Source: Henckelia pumila (Eukaryota; Streptophyta; Magnoliopsida; Lamiales; Gesneriaceae). From it: DNA of 64,000 bases. The notes beneath the pieces are model-generated. The model had not been told where the DNA came from, made no database searches, and was given only the letters and a program-made list of their open reading frames with translations. Below, piece by piece: positions 50,261 to 63,848 of this stretch. Each line of letters begins with the position of its first letter. Within the stretch, counting starts at the first letter, position 1. The translations under genes were made by a program, and so were the position numbers. Location: positions 155,945,753 through 156,009,752 of the forward strand of contig NC_133123.1 in the NCBI RefSeq assembly GCF_033568475.1, in the 5' to 3' direction.

Positions 50261-51257
50261 TTCTGAAACATACAGAAAATGAAACTTCAGTCCAAGCGTT
50301 AATCAGGATTTGATAATATTACCAATGAATGCCACCATATATCAAAGAACTAGCAATAACTTCGACAAAAACAATATCTTTTTCGGCCGAATTTCGTTTA
50401 ACTAAACGTGATCCCAACAGATTGTATGGATTTGATGGATGAAAGAAAAATAAAGTACTGTTAGCATTATTTTCCCAGCTCGTTTACACTCAACTGAGCA
50501 AACATCAGCAAAGTGAAAAGGCGAAACTTTTATGCTCAAGAAGTCGAACTTGAATCAAATTCGACTTTTTCAAAATGAGCCTAACCAGCTCCAAAATCAT
50601 ATATAAAAGATGAAAAATCGAATCGAGCCCATGAAGGGAAAAATCAATTTTTTTAAAAAAATTATAACAACTAAACAATATGAAATTGATCTTATATTAT
50701 AACACAAACTAGAATTCTACATAAAAATATGAGCTTTGATGTACCCAAAAATAGATGAAATACTAAACGGCGGATTATCCGGGGGAGGGGGTGGACGGCC
50801 GGTGGAGTGAGCGGTGGTTAAGGGTTTTTGCCGCCGGATGGGTTTAAGGAATAGTTGATTTTGGGAATTAATAATAATAATTTTGTTGAAAAAAAAATTG
50901 TTCTTTTAATTAATGTATGTATTTTCACATTAAGATACATAAATTTGATTATTAGATTTGTTTAAAATAATTTTGTCTGTACATATCACTAATTTCTAAT
51001 AATAGTGATTAATTCTTTTTTTTTTTTTCTATTCTTAATATCTTAAATTAAATATAAGCATGCTAGTTCAAAGTTTGAGCAATGTTATACATATTTAATT
51101 GTTTATTTGAATATTTAAGTTATATTTTATGTATTTGGCAAACCATCGACATATTATATATAAATATATATATATATACAATTTGTTATCATGTCCATTC
51201 ACCGTGCCCACCTAATGTGCCTACCATGAGGTGACACTCAACTATTGGACGCATGAA
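50261..51257. other. Flank of the WD40 pseudogene up to the mirror point
   Basis: Contains a GC-rich patch at about 50765-50840 (possible former leader) and AT-rich sequence. It leads into the centre of the inverted duplication at about 51255-51260 (GAATTC). Confidence 0.5.
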
Positions 51258-52290
51258 TTCATCACATCCAATAGTTGAGTGTCACCTCATGGTAGGTCAC
51301 ATTATGTGGGCACGGTGAATGGACATGAATAACAAATTGTACTATATATAAAAAAATTATATATAATATGTCGATGGTTTGCCAAATAAATAAAATTATA
51401 ACTTAAATATTCAAAAAAACAATTAAATAATGTATAACATTGCTCAAACTTTGAACTAGCATGCTTATATTTAATTTAAGATATTAAGAATAGAAAAAAA
51501 AAAAGAATTAATCACTATTATTCGAAAATAGTGATATGGTACAGACAAAATTATTTTACACAAATCTAATAATCAAATTTTAATGTATCTTAATGTGAAA
51601 ATACAAACATTAATTAAAAAGAACAATTTTTTTTTCAACAAAATTATTATAAATTAATTCCCAAAATCAACAATTCCTTAAACCCATCCGGCGGCAAAAA
51701 CCCTTAACAACCGATCACACCACCGGCCGTCCACCCCCTCCCCCCGGATAATCCGCCGTTTAGTATTTTCATCTATTTTTGGGTACATCAAAGCTCATAT
51801 TTTTATGTAGAATTCTAGTTTGTGTTATAATATAAGATCAATACATATTGTTTAGTGTTGTTATAATTTTTTGTAAAAAAATTGGATTTTTCCCGTTCAT
51901 GGGCTCGATTCGATTTTTCATCTTTTATATATGATTTTGGAGCTGGTTAGGCTCATTTGAAAAGTCGAATTATGATGTCAAGTTCGACTTCTTGAGCATA
52001 AAAGTTTCGACTTTTCACTTTGGCGATGTCTGCTCAGTTGAGTGTAAACGCGCTGGGAAAATAATGCTTACAGTACTTTATTTCTTCCTTTCATCCATCA
52101 AATCCATACAATCTGTTTGGATCACGTTTAGATTAAACGAAATTTTCGGCCGAAAAAGATATTGTTTTTGTCGAAGTTATTGCTAGTTTTCTATTGATAT
52201 ATGTGGTGCCCCCCAAAAAATTCATTGGTAATATTATCAAATCCTGATTAACGCTTGGACTGAAGTTTTCATTTTCTGTATGTTTCAGAA

Positions 52291-55200
52291 ATGAATGCAC
52301 CTTCTCCAGTCCACGGTGAAGGTTCATGAGAAGAGGTTTTTCCGGATGAACGCGAAATCATTAACGAGTATGATGTAGATGAAGAAGGTATATTGTAACA
52401 TGCTTCCGTAGGCCTATTCACAAAATAATGGAGGCTGTCGGATGTTTTATCATGATGGTTCTAGAGTTTCATGTATCCAGAGTGAAATTTTTAAAAGGAA
52501 TGGGAGAAATCCTTTGGTTTTAAAATTGTTTAGTTGCAGTGATTGGTGGCCCTCTTATGTGGATTAGTTTTAGTGGAAAAAAGGTTTATTTTATAAGTTG
52601 GCGAATGATTTTCATATACAAAGGGTATATGTTAGAATGAACAGATTTTTTTTTGTTCTTTTACCGGAAAGAGTGTCGTATTTTGCCTTTATCTTTGAAG
52701 TTGTGTTTCTTTTTTAACAGCACTCCATGTTTTCATCACGCCATTTTTGTGTTTGTTTTCCTACTTTCTACTTTATTTTTATATGGTAATTGAATTGTTT
52801 GTGATTTTCAGAACTTCCCAGATGTGTAGAGATGAAGGAGGCTCTTATGGAGAAGAAGTTTCCGGTGTGTATTTGATAATCCATAATATTACAAATACTT
52901 ATTATGATTTATCCCGCAATATACCCACAAGATATCTGTAATATGTTTGATGTGCACTTGTTTTCATGATTTATTGAAAGTGGATGAAAGAGAACACTAG
53001 GTACATACGGACGGACTGTGTCTTTCCTACCTACATGGTCAATTCAATGATTTCGTTTCAAGCACTCAGAGTAGGAAAATAGAATCGTAAAAATCCTAGT
53101 GGAGTATCAATTCATTTGGTAAATGACTCAACTTAATGGAGTTGCTGATAAATAATGTGAGGCATGAGACCAGTCTTCGTGATACAGTTATAAACTTATA
53201 GAGTTTTTTTTTTTTTTGTGAATGAGTTTTTATATCCCAATTATTTTTCTTGTACGTTTGACTTTTATCTTACCCGGTAGTGAAATTATGGTTACAAGAT
53301 GTTGGTCCGTATGCTTCAATACAACATATTTACTGGTCACAGGTGCACCATATCTTTTTCTGTTGACCATTAGTGTAATCATATTGCTATATTATGAATT
53401 CCACATATTTACTTGTACATGCAGTTTGCCCTATGTTTTCTGGTTTTGAATGCCATTTCGTTTTGATGAAGCCAGTATAAGGTGTCCTGTTACTTTGAAT
53501 TAATTCTTCTAACAAAACTTTAGATGAAGTGTACCTTTGCTTCTAGGTGAACTATACACTGCTGCATGCAGTCCAACGGAATCCGTACATTGGTTTCTAC
53601 TGGTTGGTGGCGCTGATAAAGGATTTTTATGGAAGATCAAAGTAAATTGCACTTTTGCATCAGCAGGTATGGAATCTGACATCAATTGAAGAATTTCTGA
53701 AACCAAAAAAAATGAAAGTGTTCTTGAACATTTCTTGGGATAATTCCAAATATGTGTATGGTGTCAGCAATCTAACAAATGACTTGTGAATTTCAAGAAT
53801 TTGAAGTATATCGTTAGAAAAATCCTAGGTTTTCAAAGTTTTGAAGTCTAATGAAGGTTTACGATAAGCAGATAATTGGTAAGAGACAAAATAAACTTGA
53901 GAAAATAAGCTAGTACAAGAGATTGTGTAACTTTTGCTTAACTAAGTGTGAAGTTCTTTGTGGAAATTTGCTAACTCTTGATGAACAGCTTGGAAAGAGT
54001 CATGTGACAAGAAAATGGTGATCCCACGCCTACGTTTATATTTCTAGCTTGCTGTCGCTCTATTTCCCTCTCACTCACCGCAGCTAACTTTTGCACCAAC
54101 AATGATGATTAGCACTGGAAATTCCTGCTAACAACATCTGTGCTATAAAAAAAAGTCAAAAGGGCATGCTCCTCTATCATTACCGACAGTTTTCTAAGCC
54201 TCAGGATTTGCTGGCACTATTGATAATTGTACATCTTCATTCTAAAGGTCATCCTTATCATGCTGAAGGACTCACATGCTTAGAACGATCAACTCTGACA
54301 CTAGTCTTGTGCATCACTGGTTCCAACGATGGATCGGTTCAGATTGTCAACATATCAACTGGGAAGTGAGCTTTTGCTTTTGTTTTCTTTCTTTTCAGCT
54401 TTCAAATCCACTAATATGCGTTGGAGTGGTTTCAACTTCTGACAAAATTGGCAGTTTATTGGGTGATTTTATTGATTGATCTCGCCCACTTTTTAATCCT
54501 CAAGTGGTAAGTTTCATTAAGTGCTCATTCCGAATCAACTCGACTGTGCAGCCTTGTTTTATGTAAGGTGTGACTTGCTACTTTGTCAATTGTCATTTAT
54601 CATCTGTAAACTAAAAAGAATAAATACAGATTCTGCCATCTAACTAACTAATTCTGGGTCTATTGTCAAATTTTCATGTGATGTTTTGTGAAGTAGAATA
54701 TAAATTTCAAGTGTCTTTTGCCAGACATGGTTATTAAATCCTTTAGGTTTAAACTCGCTTGAAGTACTCAGAGGAGCATATCCAATGGCTGCGACAGGAG
54801 GAAATGAATAATAAGCTATATAATCTGGTATCTCCAGCATTCATCTCCTAGAAGCACATGTGTACCACGAGGTTCGATGAATTCCTCCCTTTTGATGAGA
54901 TGTTTTTTAATATACTTTTCTTGGTTTGGTGGAGTGGGATAAAGATTAAAATTGCAAGATGGGGGCTGTAGTTTTTCGGGCTCGGAATGCCCAAATAGCT
55001 CAAAAAGAATTCTTCACTTTGCTAGCACATTACTTGAGAAGAAACCATACTCCCACAATCCACAACACTAACTGACTAGTGACTCCTCACCATGTAAGTT
55101 TAAACTATTAGCCTACAACTGAAATCAAACAATTCAGTTTATCTCATAAAGTCAAATTAATTTCATGGCGACATTTAGGGGGATATTTTAAGATTCCTCC

Positions 55201-55500
55201 GAGGTAGCCGAATTTGGTTAGATCCAATCCTTGATCCCACACTAAGCGCTGTCCATCTTTTAACCGAGCATTTATATTTACATGCAAGTCAATGACACTT
55301 CCTATATATATGGATCAAATCTCCCCACCATTCTTTCGTTGGCAGTCGTTGCCAAAGTTCTTATTGACGGTCCTGTGTGGCAGGATGGAGTCATTTGTTT
55401 CCTCTGGCTAGCTGGATCTAGACAGTGCCACAGGCTGCGTCCGAATGGGGGAAAGTTCGATTGTGGGAACATTCTCTCTGGAGACACTGCTAAAATATTC
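52291..55500 (+). pseudogene. Mirrored copy of the WD40 pseudogene
   Basis: The reverse-complement counterpart of 47141-50260, starting at ATG 52291. Codon 13 is TGA (52327-52329), a different nonsense change from the TAA at codon 12 in the left arm. It shares with the left arm the missing middle repeats and the frame shift before ATGCV. It is probably not a separate locus. Confidence 0.8.
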
Positions 55501-57951
55501 CTAATTGTATGATTTGTATCATCAAACCCGTGTGTAGGATCAAAATTATTCTAAAAATACAGAAATTTAAATAATATCTAATAATTCCTTTCTTTTTTAG
55601 TCAATTGTTTAATATTAAATCGCATCGTATTTCGAGAATAGAATGCTATCTAGCCACTAAATTATAAACAATCAAACTTCTATACGGAATATTTGTAATG
55701 AACTTATGGTGAACTTGAAAGTTCAAGTTTGCATAATTTTTACAATATGAAATTAGAGACCCATTTCACCTATATTAATTTTTTATTAAAAATATTTCAT
55801 ATCATGTCGTTCAACTATGATGTCCTACTTTATCAATAAATACATTAAATCTCATTGATCAAAATAGAAACATATACAAAAGTACACATTGAACTGTAAA
55901 TTACGTTACTAATTTAAATGGCACTTTTAACAAGAGTTTTTTTCAAGTTTTTATTAAAAAAAATATAATGATAATTTTTGATTTTATTAGCAAAAACCTC
56001 TCTAAAATATCAACCCCTATTAATTAATTGGTTTTGTCTATCCAACCACGTAGGCCTCTAATAACTCTATTAATCAATGAGCGTTGCAAAAGGAAACGAC
56101 TCATTCTTTACACAAGATAAATCTTAACAATAATTGAATTTGTTTGAAAATTAACCTCCATAGAATTTCATGACTTTTCTAGTATTTAAAATATAATTTC
56201 TTAATGAATCATATAACATTAAAAAAAAATTTTTGACAAACTTTGGTGAAAGAAAACTACCCATTCGATCAATTTTTTTAAAACTATGAATTTTTTTAGT
56301 CCTCTCCGATAAAAAGAATTGTTTAGTTAATTTAAATTTTCGAGCTCAAGATCCCGTTTTACATCTGAAATTTTTGTGTACCTGTGTTCCGACAGATATT
56401 TTTATTTATTTTTATGAAATCCCATGATAAAATCCAATATCTTGACAAAATTAAGATATTGCAAGAAAGACGATAATCCAAAGACCAATCCTAGAAACAA
56501 CACTCATTAAAGTGCAAGCAATATTCCCCTGTTATCCCACACACCACACCAGAACAAACACCACACCCCCCTCCCTTGTGGGGCCCAACATTGACAAATC
56601 CCATGTCTCATCTCATTCAAGTATTTTATGCTCTTCCTCCCCCACATTCTTAGTAAACTGTGTTGCTCTGACCTCCATCAGATCCAAAAATCTCCAATTT
56701 TTTCTCTTTTAGTCACATGAGCATCCCTTATCCATTGGTCCCCCTTTAGCGTGTTCACCAATACAAGCCTTCTTTTCTTGGCCTTCTTCCCCCTATTTCT
56801 TGCACCAACCAAAGCCGGTTTTCTTTTTCCTCTCATTGTATGCCATCATTTCTCAGACAGCTTCAGTTCCTCGGGTTTACTTTGTAATGGCACCTCACCA
56901 TTTCACTACATTTCTGGTTTTCCTCTGAAAAAAAGCTCACTTTTTTGCTTTATTTCTTGTTTTTCATGCTTTTGATGTTCGAGGTTTGTTTTCTGTTGAG
57001 TTCCCGGTGAAAAGGAAGCTCTTGTTTCTGCTGCTGGTGGTGGATTCAAGTGGGATTTTTGTGCTTGGACTTTGTGGTAAATTCAATAAAGTCACTTCAT
57101 TTATGGAGTTGATAAGTCCTCTGTTTTCCGATCTGTTTTTGTTTTTCTCATCCTGGATGGTTTTGATATTCATGATTTGTAGACAGAGTGTATGTGGGGA
57201 ACTTTGATTCTTTTCTTCCTCTCCATTGTAATTTGATGGTGGTCGGCTTGTCGTTTTGTATTGATAGGATCCATCCATTGTGACATAAATTTCTCCATTA
57301 TGGAAATAAAATTATGCTAATGTATTATTTCATTATTTTCTCATTTCATGTAATAATTCCAATTTTCTCACTTTGCTGTTGTTTATCTTCTCTTTTAGTC
57401 ATTTCTTTTCATAAATCTTGGTTGCTTCTTGCTTTAAACTTCTTTCTTGGTCGTACTTGGAAAATGCGGATTTGGTCATCAAGAGACACCAGGAATCGAG
57501 ATACTGATCCAGTATTTGTGGATGCCGATCTGTTTACCATAAAGTTTTTTCAAATTGAAAGATTATGTTTCTTTAGTGTTGGTTGATTGGAAAGTATGTA
57601 TTCTTTATGGCACTTTTCGGCCTCTAAGCATTTGCCTAATCGATTGCTTTTTATCTATATGTCCTTTTCTTTTGTTCTGAACTATTGGTGCTTTTGATTT
57701 CTGATGTTATCTTGTTGTATTCATTGACGTCGAATTCCGACAGGTTGACACATTTTTTGCTCAAATCGTCGGTTCACCATTTCAAATCCCTGTCTTCTTC
57801 GGTATCATACATGTTGTCTTACACCCCAAAATTACAAGGAATTGCCCTCTTAATTTGTTCCAGGTCATATGATAGTAATTAACATGAAAGTCCGAGTTCC
57901 TGGTTGCACGTAAAGACTTAAACATTTTCTTTTGCCAAGCAGGAGGAACCT

Positions 57952-60284
57952 ATGAAATTGTGCAAGCTACGTCCCTTCGTGTTACCAACCGAGGGATCTT
58001 AATAAGTGTGAAAGTGGTTTTTCGTTGCACCCATTCGTCTTTTGATGGTAAGAATGGAGAAGAACAAGGGGACAGCATTTCTTTGCTGCCGTTTTTAATA
58101 TTAATCAGCATTCGGGTCATGACAAAGGGTTTTATTGAGCCAGATAATGCAGAAGCATGAAGCTAATTTTAGATATCAGGTATGCATACCGTCAGGATAA
58201 ATCCTCATCTTTTTTGAACTGGTGACTGTGCTATCTATTGAAATCATTAATGGCCTTCATTTTGGTTCATTTAACCTGTATTTTTATTTGACTTTTTTTC
58301 ATTCCCACGCATCTTTTTGTACAGGCTCGATACATGGCCTGAAATGTCATCACTATAGAAAAGCTTTTTTTAGTTTATCTTTTTTCTTGTTCTTACAGCT
58401 CCAGGAACTGCACAGATTGTACAGATACAAAGGGAGTTAATGGATTAAATCAAGTTGAGAGAAATGTTTTCCTCAACAGATACAATTCCCCACATCACAA
58501 TCAAATAACTGTTTGTCCTCAACCCTGGTCTGAGGTTATTATCTCAAACATCGCGTACAACTAGCTGGATCCTTGGAGATCGCTTAGATAATAAGCTGTC
58601 TGAACTGAGCACAGATAAACCTTCGAGGTCCTTCAGATTTTGTTGCGGATAAATTTTCAAGAACCAACAACTGCACATCCTGGTTTTTACTGCTGACAAG
58701 AAAAACAGTAATAATAGAGTCCAAGCTCCTCCATTCACAAGTAAAGGACATGAAATGAGAATTCTGAATCTTCGATTTCCTGATTCTGTTGTACCATGAT
58801 GCCAGAAGAGAGGGAGTCGGTTTGAACGAGGTAAATGCTTCTAACGATCCTAAAAGGGATTCAGAATTTGCTCGTTTTAAAGACTGGAGAATTCTACTTC
58901 TATTGATGACAAGATGCCAGAATACAATTTTTTTGATCGACTTAAATGAACCCATTACAACTTGAATCCGTGGCTTCAAGTTCCACAGGTCCCTTTGGAA
59001 CCTTTTCCGTGCTACTTCGAGTTTTCACACCATGATCCTCGTGCTTCTGGAGAGGTAGGAAAACAGGATCTGTTGTAGATCCTAAACACTGCGGACATGA
59101 TAGCTATGGTAGGGACTCTGTTGATAGAAATACATCTGTCGGTATCGATTTGAACTCTATGCACTCAGTTGATCATCAGAGACTGTAATTACTGAAGTTA
59201 GACTCTTCCTGGGAATTCGAATCAGGAATACAAAATTGAAGATCCGAAAGGAACATTTGCCTTCCTGTCGTAGAAAAACCAGATTATAATATTGGGGTTC
59301 CTTGCTTCTTTCAAAAGCAAAACATTCACAACCTTCTAGTGTCGACAAAGCAAGTAAATTTTGAGTTAACTAGTAGCTCAATTCATCATCATGAATTGTG
59401 TTAACAAAAGCGCGACAAAATCGACCTTGAAACAAGGATCGTGAAAAAGCCAATGGAATTTTGAAACTCAAATAGACTTAAATGTTTGTGTAATCTCCAA
59501 TGAGACCGATTTCCAACTCTGTCAGGTAACAATGATTGGGACTAAATCTGCTGCAGAGGCAGACTGGAGAGGCTCCTTTGAGTCCAGAGAACAAGGAGGA
59601 TTTTCCGCCGAGAGGATAATCCAAGGAGCTGCCACTCAGTACTCCTAGTCGTGTTATCTGAACGAGGAGAATCAAACCCGGATGGGATTGCTGCAGAGAC
59701 TTTACACTTACTATCCTCAGCTATGATGCAGGACTTTAACTTGAGTAACTCTCTGAATTGGCTTGCTGAAATAGCAACTGCGACTGTTAATGCCGAGGAC
59801 ACAAGAAAACAAGGTTTTTTTTAGGAACTGCAAAATGGCTCAACCAACAAGGATGGATTCAAGCATTTGTCAGGATGGGATTGGTGAGTTTAAGGATACT
59901 ACACTTTGGCCATCTCAGAAGAAGGTCCAAAATCTCTTCTCGCTATGTTAATGAAGCAAAGAAAGAGTTACTTTGTCATGTAGACCCCCCTGGGTTTTGG
60001 GGGAAGTGGTGGGGGGGGGCCTGCAACTAAAAAAAGACCATAACACGGTTAAACAATTCCAGAGCAACAAGTTCATCGACGAGAAACTTAGTAAAGAACT
60101 CGACAGAAAGATCCAAAACCCACTCCAGATCATGTCCTTCAAATGCCAAGAAAACCATGGCCTCCATTATGAAAGAAACCGGCGACTCGCAGTAATGTGG
60201 GATTTCTGCAGAGTTGGGGAAATATGAAGAAACGGCAAGGTGGTCCGAGACGTCGCGCAATAAAGTTTATTTACCAACAGCTGA
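57952..60284 (+). pseudogene. Mirrored, frame-broken copy of the DUF863 gene
   Basis: The counterpart of 42507-44750. In the first exon (222 nt) I count about six added bases, mostly in homopolymers, and one or two substitutions. Later there are long spurious runs such as the G run near 60005-60020. The reading frame breaks repeatedly. The pattern looks like read error, not evolutionary decay, so the true gene is best represented by the left arm. Confidence 0.8.
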
Positions 60285-61714
60285 GTTGGTCCTAGAGGTA
60301 TGAAGTGTAGATTTGTTTCTTTATAGGTGCTAATGATAAACATCATTTATTTTACTGATTAAACTATAGGCCTTAGAGGCATGAGCAGCTTTGTATATAT
60401 TAAAATTTGTTGTTGTTTAATGAACCATGTTTGATGGTAGACAATTTTTTGTCAGATTCTTTGAAGTATTGTTTCTTTTTTGGAAACATGAAATGAAAAA
60501 TATATGTCAATTAACCTTGGAATTATGGGACCGAGACGATGAAACAACTATGATATAAAGATGATAAATTAATCTATATATTTAGATAACATAATGATTT
60601 AATATTTATAAAATCTAATCTTTTGTTTGAAGTTAAAAGTCGAATAGTGGACGAAACAAATATGTACGATCCATTGAAGATCCTTATATATATATATGTT
60701 CACAAATTGATTAGGAGGTAAAGACAGACTATTATTGTCATTGTTGTTATTATTTGTAATTTGTTCCAAGTTTCGTCATAAAATTCCTCGTGAATAAGTT
60801 TTCCATTCATTCATAAGATATTATAACATGAAAAGAAGCTAATACAAAAACTGATGGAGATTTTTCAGTTTATGCACAAACTAGTTTTACTGTCATGAAT
60901 CTGTTTTCTTCTATATCTATGTTGACATGATGCTCGAAGTGTGAACAGCGTCCATAATCAAAGTGTCCCATAAATTCGAGTTTCGTACGAGAATAAACAT
61001 AACAGAAAATTATTATAATTTTAAACCTATAAATGAGCAAAAAAATAAATAAAATTAAGAAATTTATAATTTTTTTAATCATCGTGACTCGAGAGCAACT
61101 ATTAATAAAAAAAAAAAAACCCTTGTCTTCAAGGATTTTTTTGTTTAAAAAATTATATTATCGAATATTTAATATTTAAAACTAAAAAACAATTGACTTA
61201 AATTAGAAAATAAATAATAAAGTAACCTAAAAATTTCAAGGGCAAAAAACTTCCGAGTCGTCGTACTTTTTCGCACTACAAATGTTATCATCCTAAAGTT
61301 GAACGGTTTATTTTTCCCCATTTTGCCCGAAAAAAAAACCCTTTCTCTTCACACTTCATGTTTAATCCACTTTTTCACATTATATTTGAACATAAAAACT
61401 TACGTGTTCACTTTCCTTTAATAGAAATTTACAGATAGCAACATTAAGGGAGATCCTTAATTTTATTCAAAACAAATGAGCTAAAAACTCTTTTAAAATC
61501 TCATCAAATGATATATATACATTGGTTGAGTGACACTACACTAATTGCTAAACACTGTAGAATTAACCACATGGGTTCTTTAAAACATTGTTAGAATCAT
61601 GAAATATACACAAGACTCGAAAATGAAGTGACACACAAATATCCACGTGGAATTTTTTTATGATTCAAAGGTATCCGAAAGATGCTCGGCATATGCATAC
61701 TATAAACAAATGAT

Positions 61715-62374
61715 CTAGTCCCAATCGGTAACGAAAAAACCCGCATCTTTCCTCTCCGAGTAGTATGCGCTATCCAAAAGCCAATCTTCCACCTGGAAAT
61801 AAGTTAGTTTGTTTTTAATATAATTTTGCATATAACGAACCATGCTACCCTATTGAATCAGACAGAGTACAAGTTACCTGGAAGAAGTCTGCAAGAAAAG
61901 TGGCGTAAAGGAAAAGGAAGATAGAGGGAATTGCGACAGATTACTATTATATTGTACAACCTGGAAAGAAGAGATTTGATTTCATAAACAGAACGGAGAG
62001 ACGGATAAAAGGATGTTAATACAGACGTCTATCTGTCAAGGAGTGAATGGTTTTGAGCACGATACGTACCAAAGTCCAAAGCCAAAACCAATTCCACAGA
62101 GTCCATTTTGCAACAATCCAACAACATTTGTTATGAACATGACAACCACGTAGTTGATAGAATGATCGCCTTGCTGTGTTTTGTCCCCATTATTTTTTTA
62201 AACTGAATAGGCTAAAAGGTTTAGTCCGAGGAAAGATACAACAATATGGGAAATAACACCGATCTTGAAGAAGTTGTTTCGACTCACGTGGCAATCTATC
62301 TTTCCACTTAGAATAGTGGCACAAAGAGTATGTAGGTATAGACTGGCTGAAAGCATCAAAGTGTGAACAAACAG
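61715..62374 (-). pseudogene. Mirrored partial copy of the CAND-family gene, cut by the N gap
   Basis: Holds the counterparts of the last three exons and part of exon 3, ending in the Ns at the position equivalent to 40476. The final exon has a six-T run, restoring the family-typical C-terminal frame that the left arm lacks. Confidence 0.8.
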
Positions 62375-62474
62375 NNNNNNNNNNNNNNNNNNNNNNNNNN
62401 NNNNNNNNNNNNNNNNNNNNNNNNNNNNNNNNNNNNNNNNNNNNNNNNNNNNNNNNNNNNNNNNNNNNNNNNNN
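62375..62474. other. Assembly gap of exactly 100 N
   Basis: A round 100-N run is a conventional placeholder for a join of unknown length. The two sides should not be treated as contiguous. Confidence 0.99.
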
Positions 62475-63803
62475 TTTTTTAATAAAAAACATCGCGGGTA
62501 ATGGGGGTTAGGCAGACCTCTATCTGTATATAAACAAAAGTAAAGAACAAACACCAAAGGGGGATGAGGACTAGACCAAGACCTCCCCAAAAACAAAAAA
62601 TATATACATCAAAACATCAAAGCAACAAAAACATAAACGACAAACAGAGGTCCAAAATAAAACATCATCAACATTGGGCAAGGAAGTGCCTACAGTAAAC
62701 GTCCACCAAACATAACCTACATCAAACATCAACTCAAAGAGGACGTCCAAAAGAAGCACGTTGTCTGCGCTGCTGAATCAAAAAGTATAGCGCTTATGAG
62801 AGCGCGTGCGAACATATAAGTAAGGAGGATGACTCGCAGAGGTATAGGAACCGACAAAATTTCACCTTCATTCCCTTATCAGTAGCAACATCCATCACTG
62901 GTAATCAAACGGGGCTGGAGGAACAAAGTCCTGACTGTGAACTATCTATAAACTATATAATTCGATAGATAAGCTACGATGACATATAAATTCACACAAA
63001 AACTTTTGCACAAATGTTTTTGCGAGACGGTTTTTGGTCCATTTTATGAGACATATTTATATTTGATGATAAATAAAAGTGTTTTTTTTGCTAAAAAGTA
63101 TTACTTTATTGACGGGCATAGTTGATCAATCTCAATGATAAAGATTTGTAAGATCGTCTCACAAAAAACTCACCCGTTAGTCGTTCCATTGTAAAATCAT
63201 CTTACAAAAAAATTATGTGATACAAATCTCTCCACTCTACACATAAAAATTATAGACAAAAACTCCTACGAATCTCTTATATGAGTTATCCATTAAAAAT
63301 ATTACATTTTATACTAAAAGTATTACTTATTATTATAAATATGGGTAGGTTTGACCCGTCTCACATAGAAATCGTTTCGCAGGAGTGTTACTCAAAATTA
63401 AATTTTCAAAGAATTTTTTTACTTTTTACAATAACAAAATTACTTTTATAATAAATTATTGTGGCAAAAAATTTCGATGTACAGGTTTATTGCACAATTT
63501 TTAAACTTTTTTATCTGGCACCTAGAAAAATGTATTTGGTATTTCGGCATTTCGTTTCAATTTTAATTATAATTTTACTTTAACAAAAGAAATTAATTTT
63601 TTACTTTTTATATTAACAAAATTAATTTTATTATAAATTAATTGTGACGAAAAATTTCGATGTATAGGCTTATTGCAACAATTTTAAACTTTTTTTATGA
63701 CACGTAGAAAAATGTATCTGGTATTTCGTTTCAATTTTAATTATAATTTTACTTTTAACAAAAGAAATTAAATAGTATTTATGCATGCCTTTAAATTTAA
63801 CTA

Positions 63804-63848
<45 letters not shown>

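Larger units (their letters stand above)
40476..62374. repeat. 11-kb inverted duplication, spacerless, likely an assembly artefact
   Basis: The left arm 40476-51257 (10,782 bp) and right arm 51258-62374 (11,117 bp) are reverse complements along their whole length, meeting at GAATTC (51255-51260). The right arm is about 3% longer, mostly from added bases in homopolymers, and its genes are frame-broken where the left arm is open. This is the pattern of a fold-back long read left uncorrected. A genuine palindrome of this size with all decay on one side would be unusual. Confidence 0.9.

Noticed and set aside
51185-51330. Near-perfect hairpin at the mirror point, considered as a foldback transposon or replication origin
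   Set aside because: The symmetry does not stop at the hairpin but continues for 11 kb on each side, so the hairpin is only the centre of the larger duplication.
62571-62759. 62-aa frame identical to the one at 30468-30656, considered as a conserved small gene
   Set aside because: It is the L1 tail repeated with the duplicated HSP101 upstream sequence; identity reflects the recent copy, not selection.
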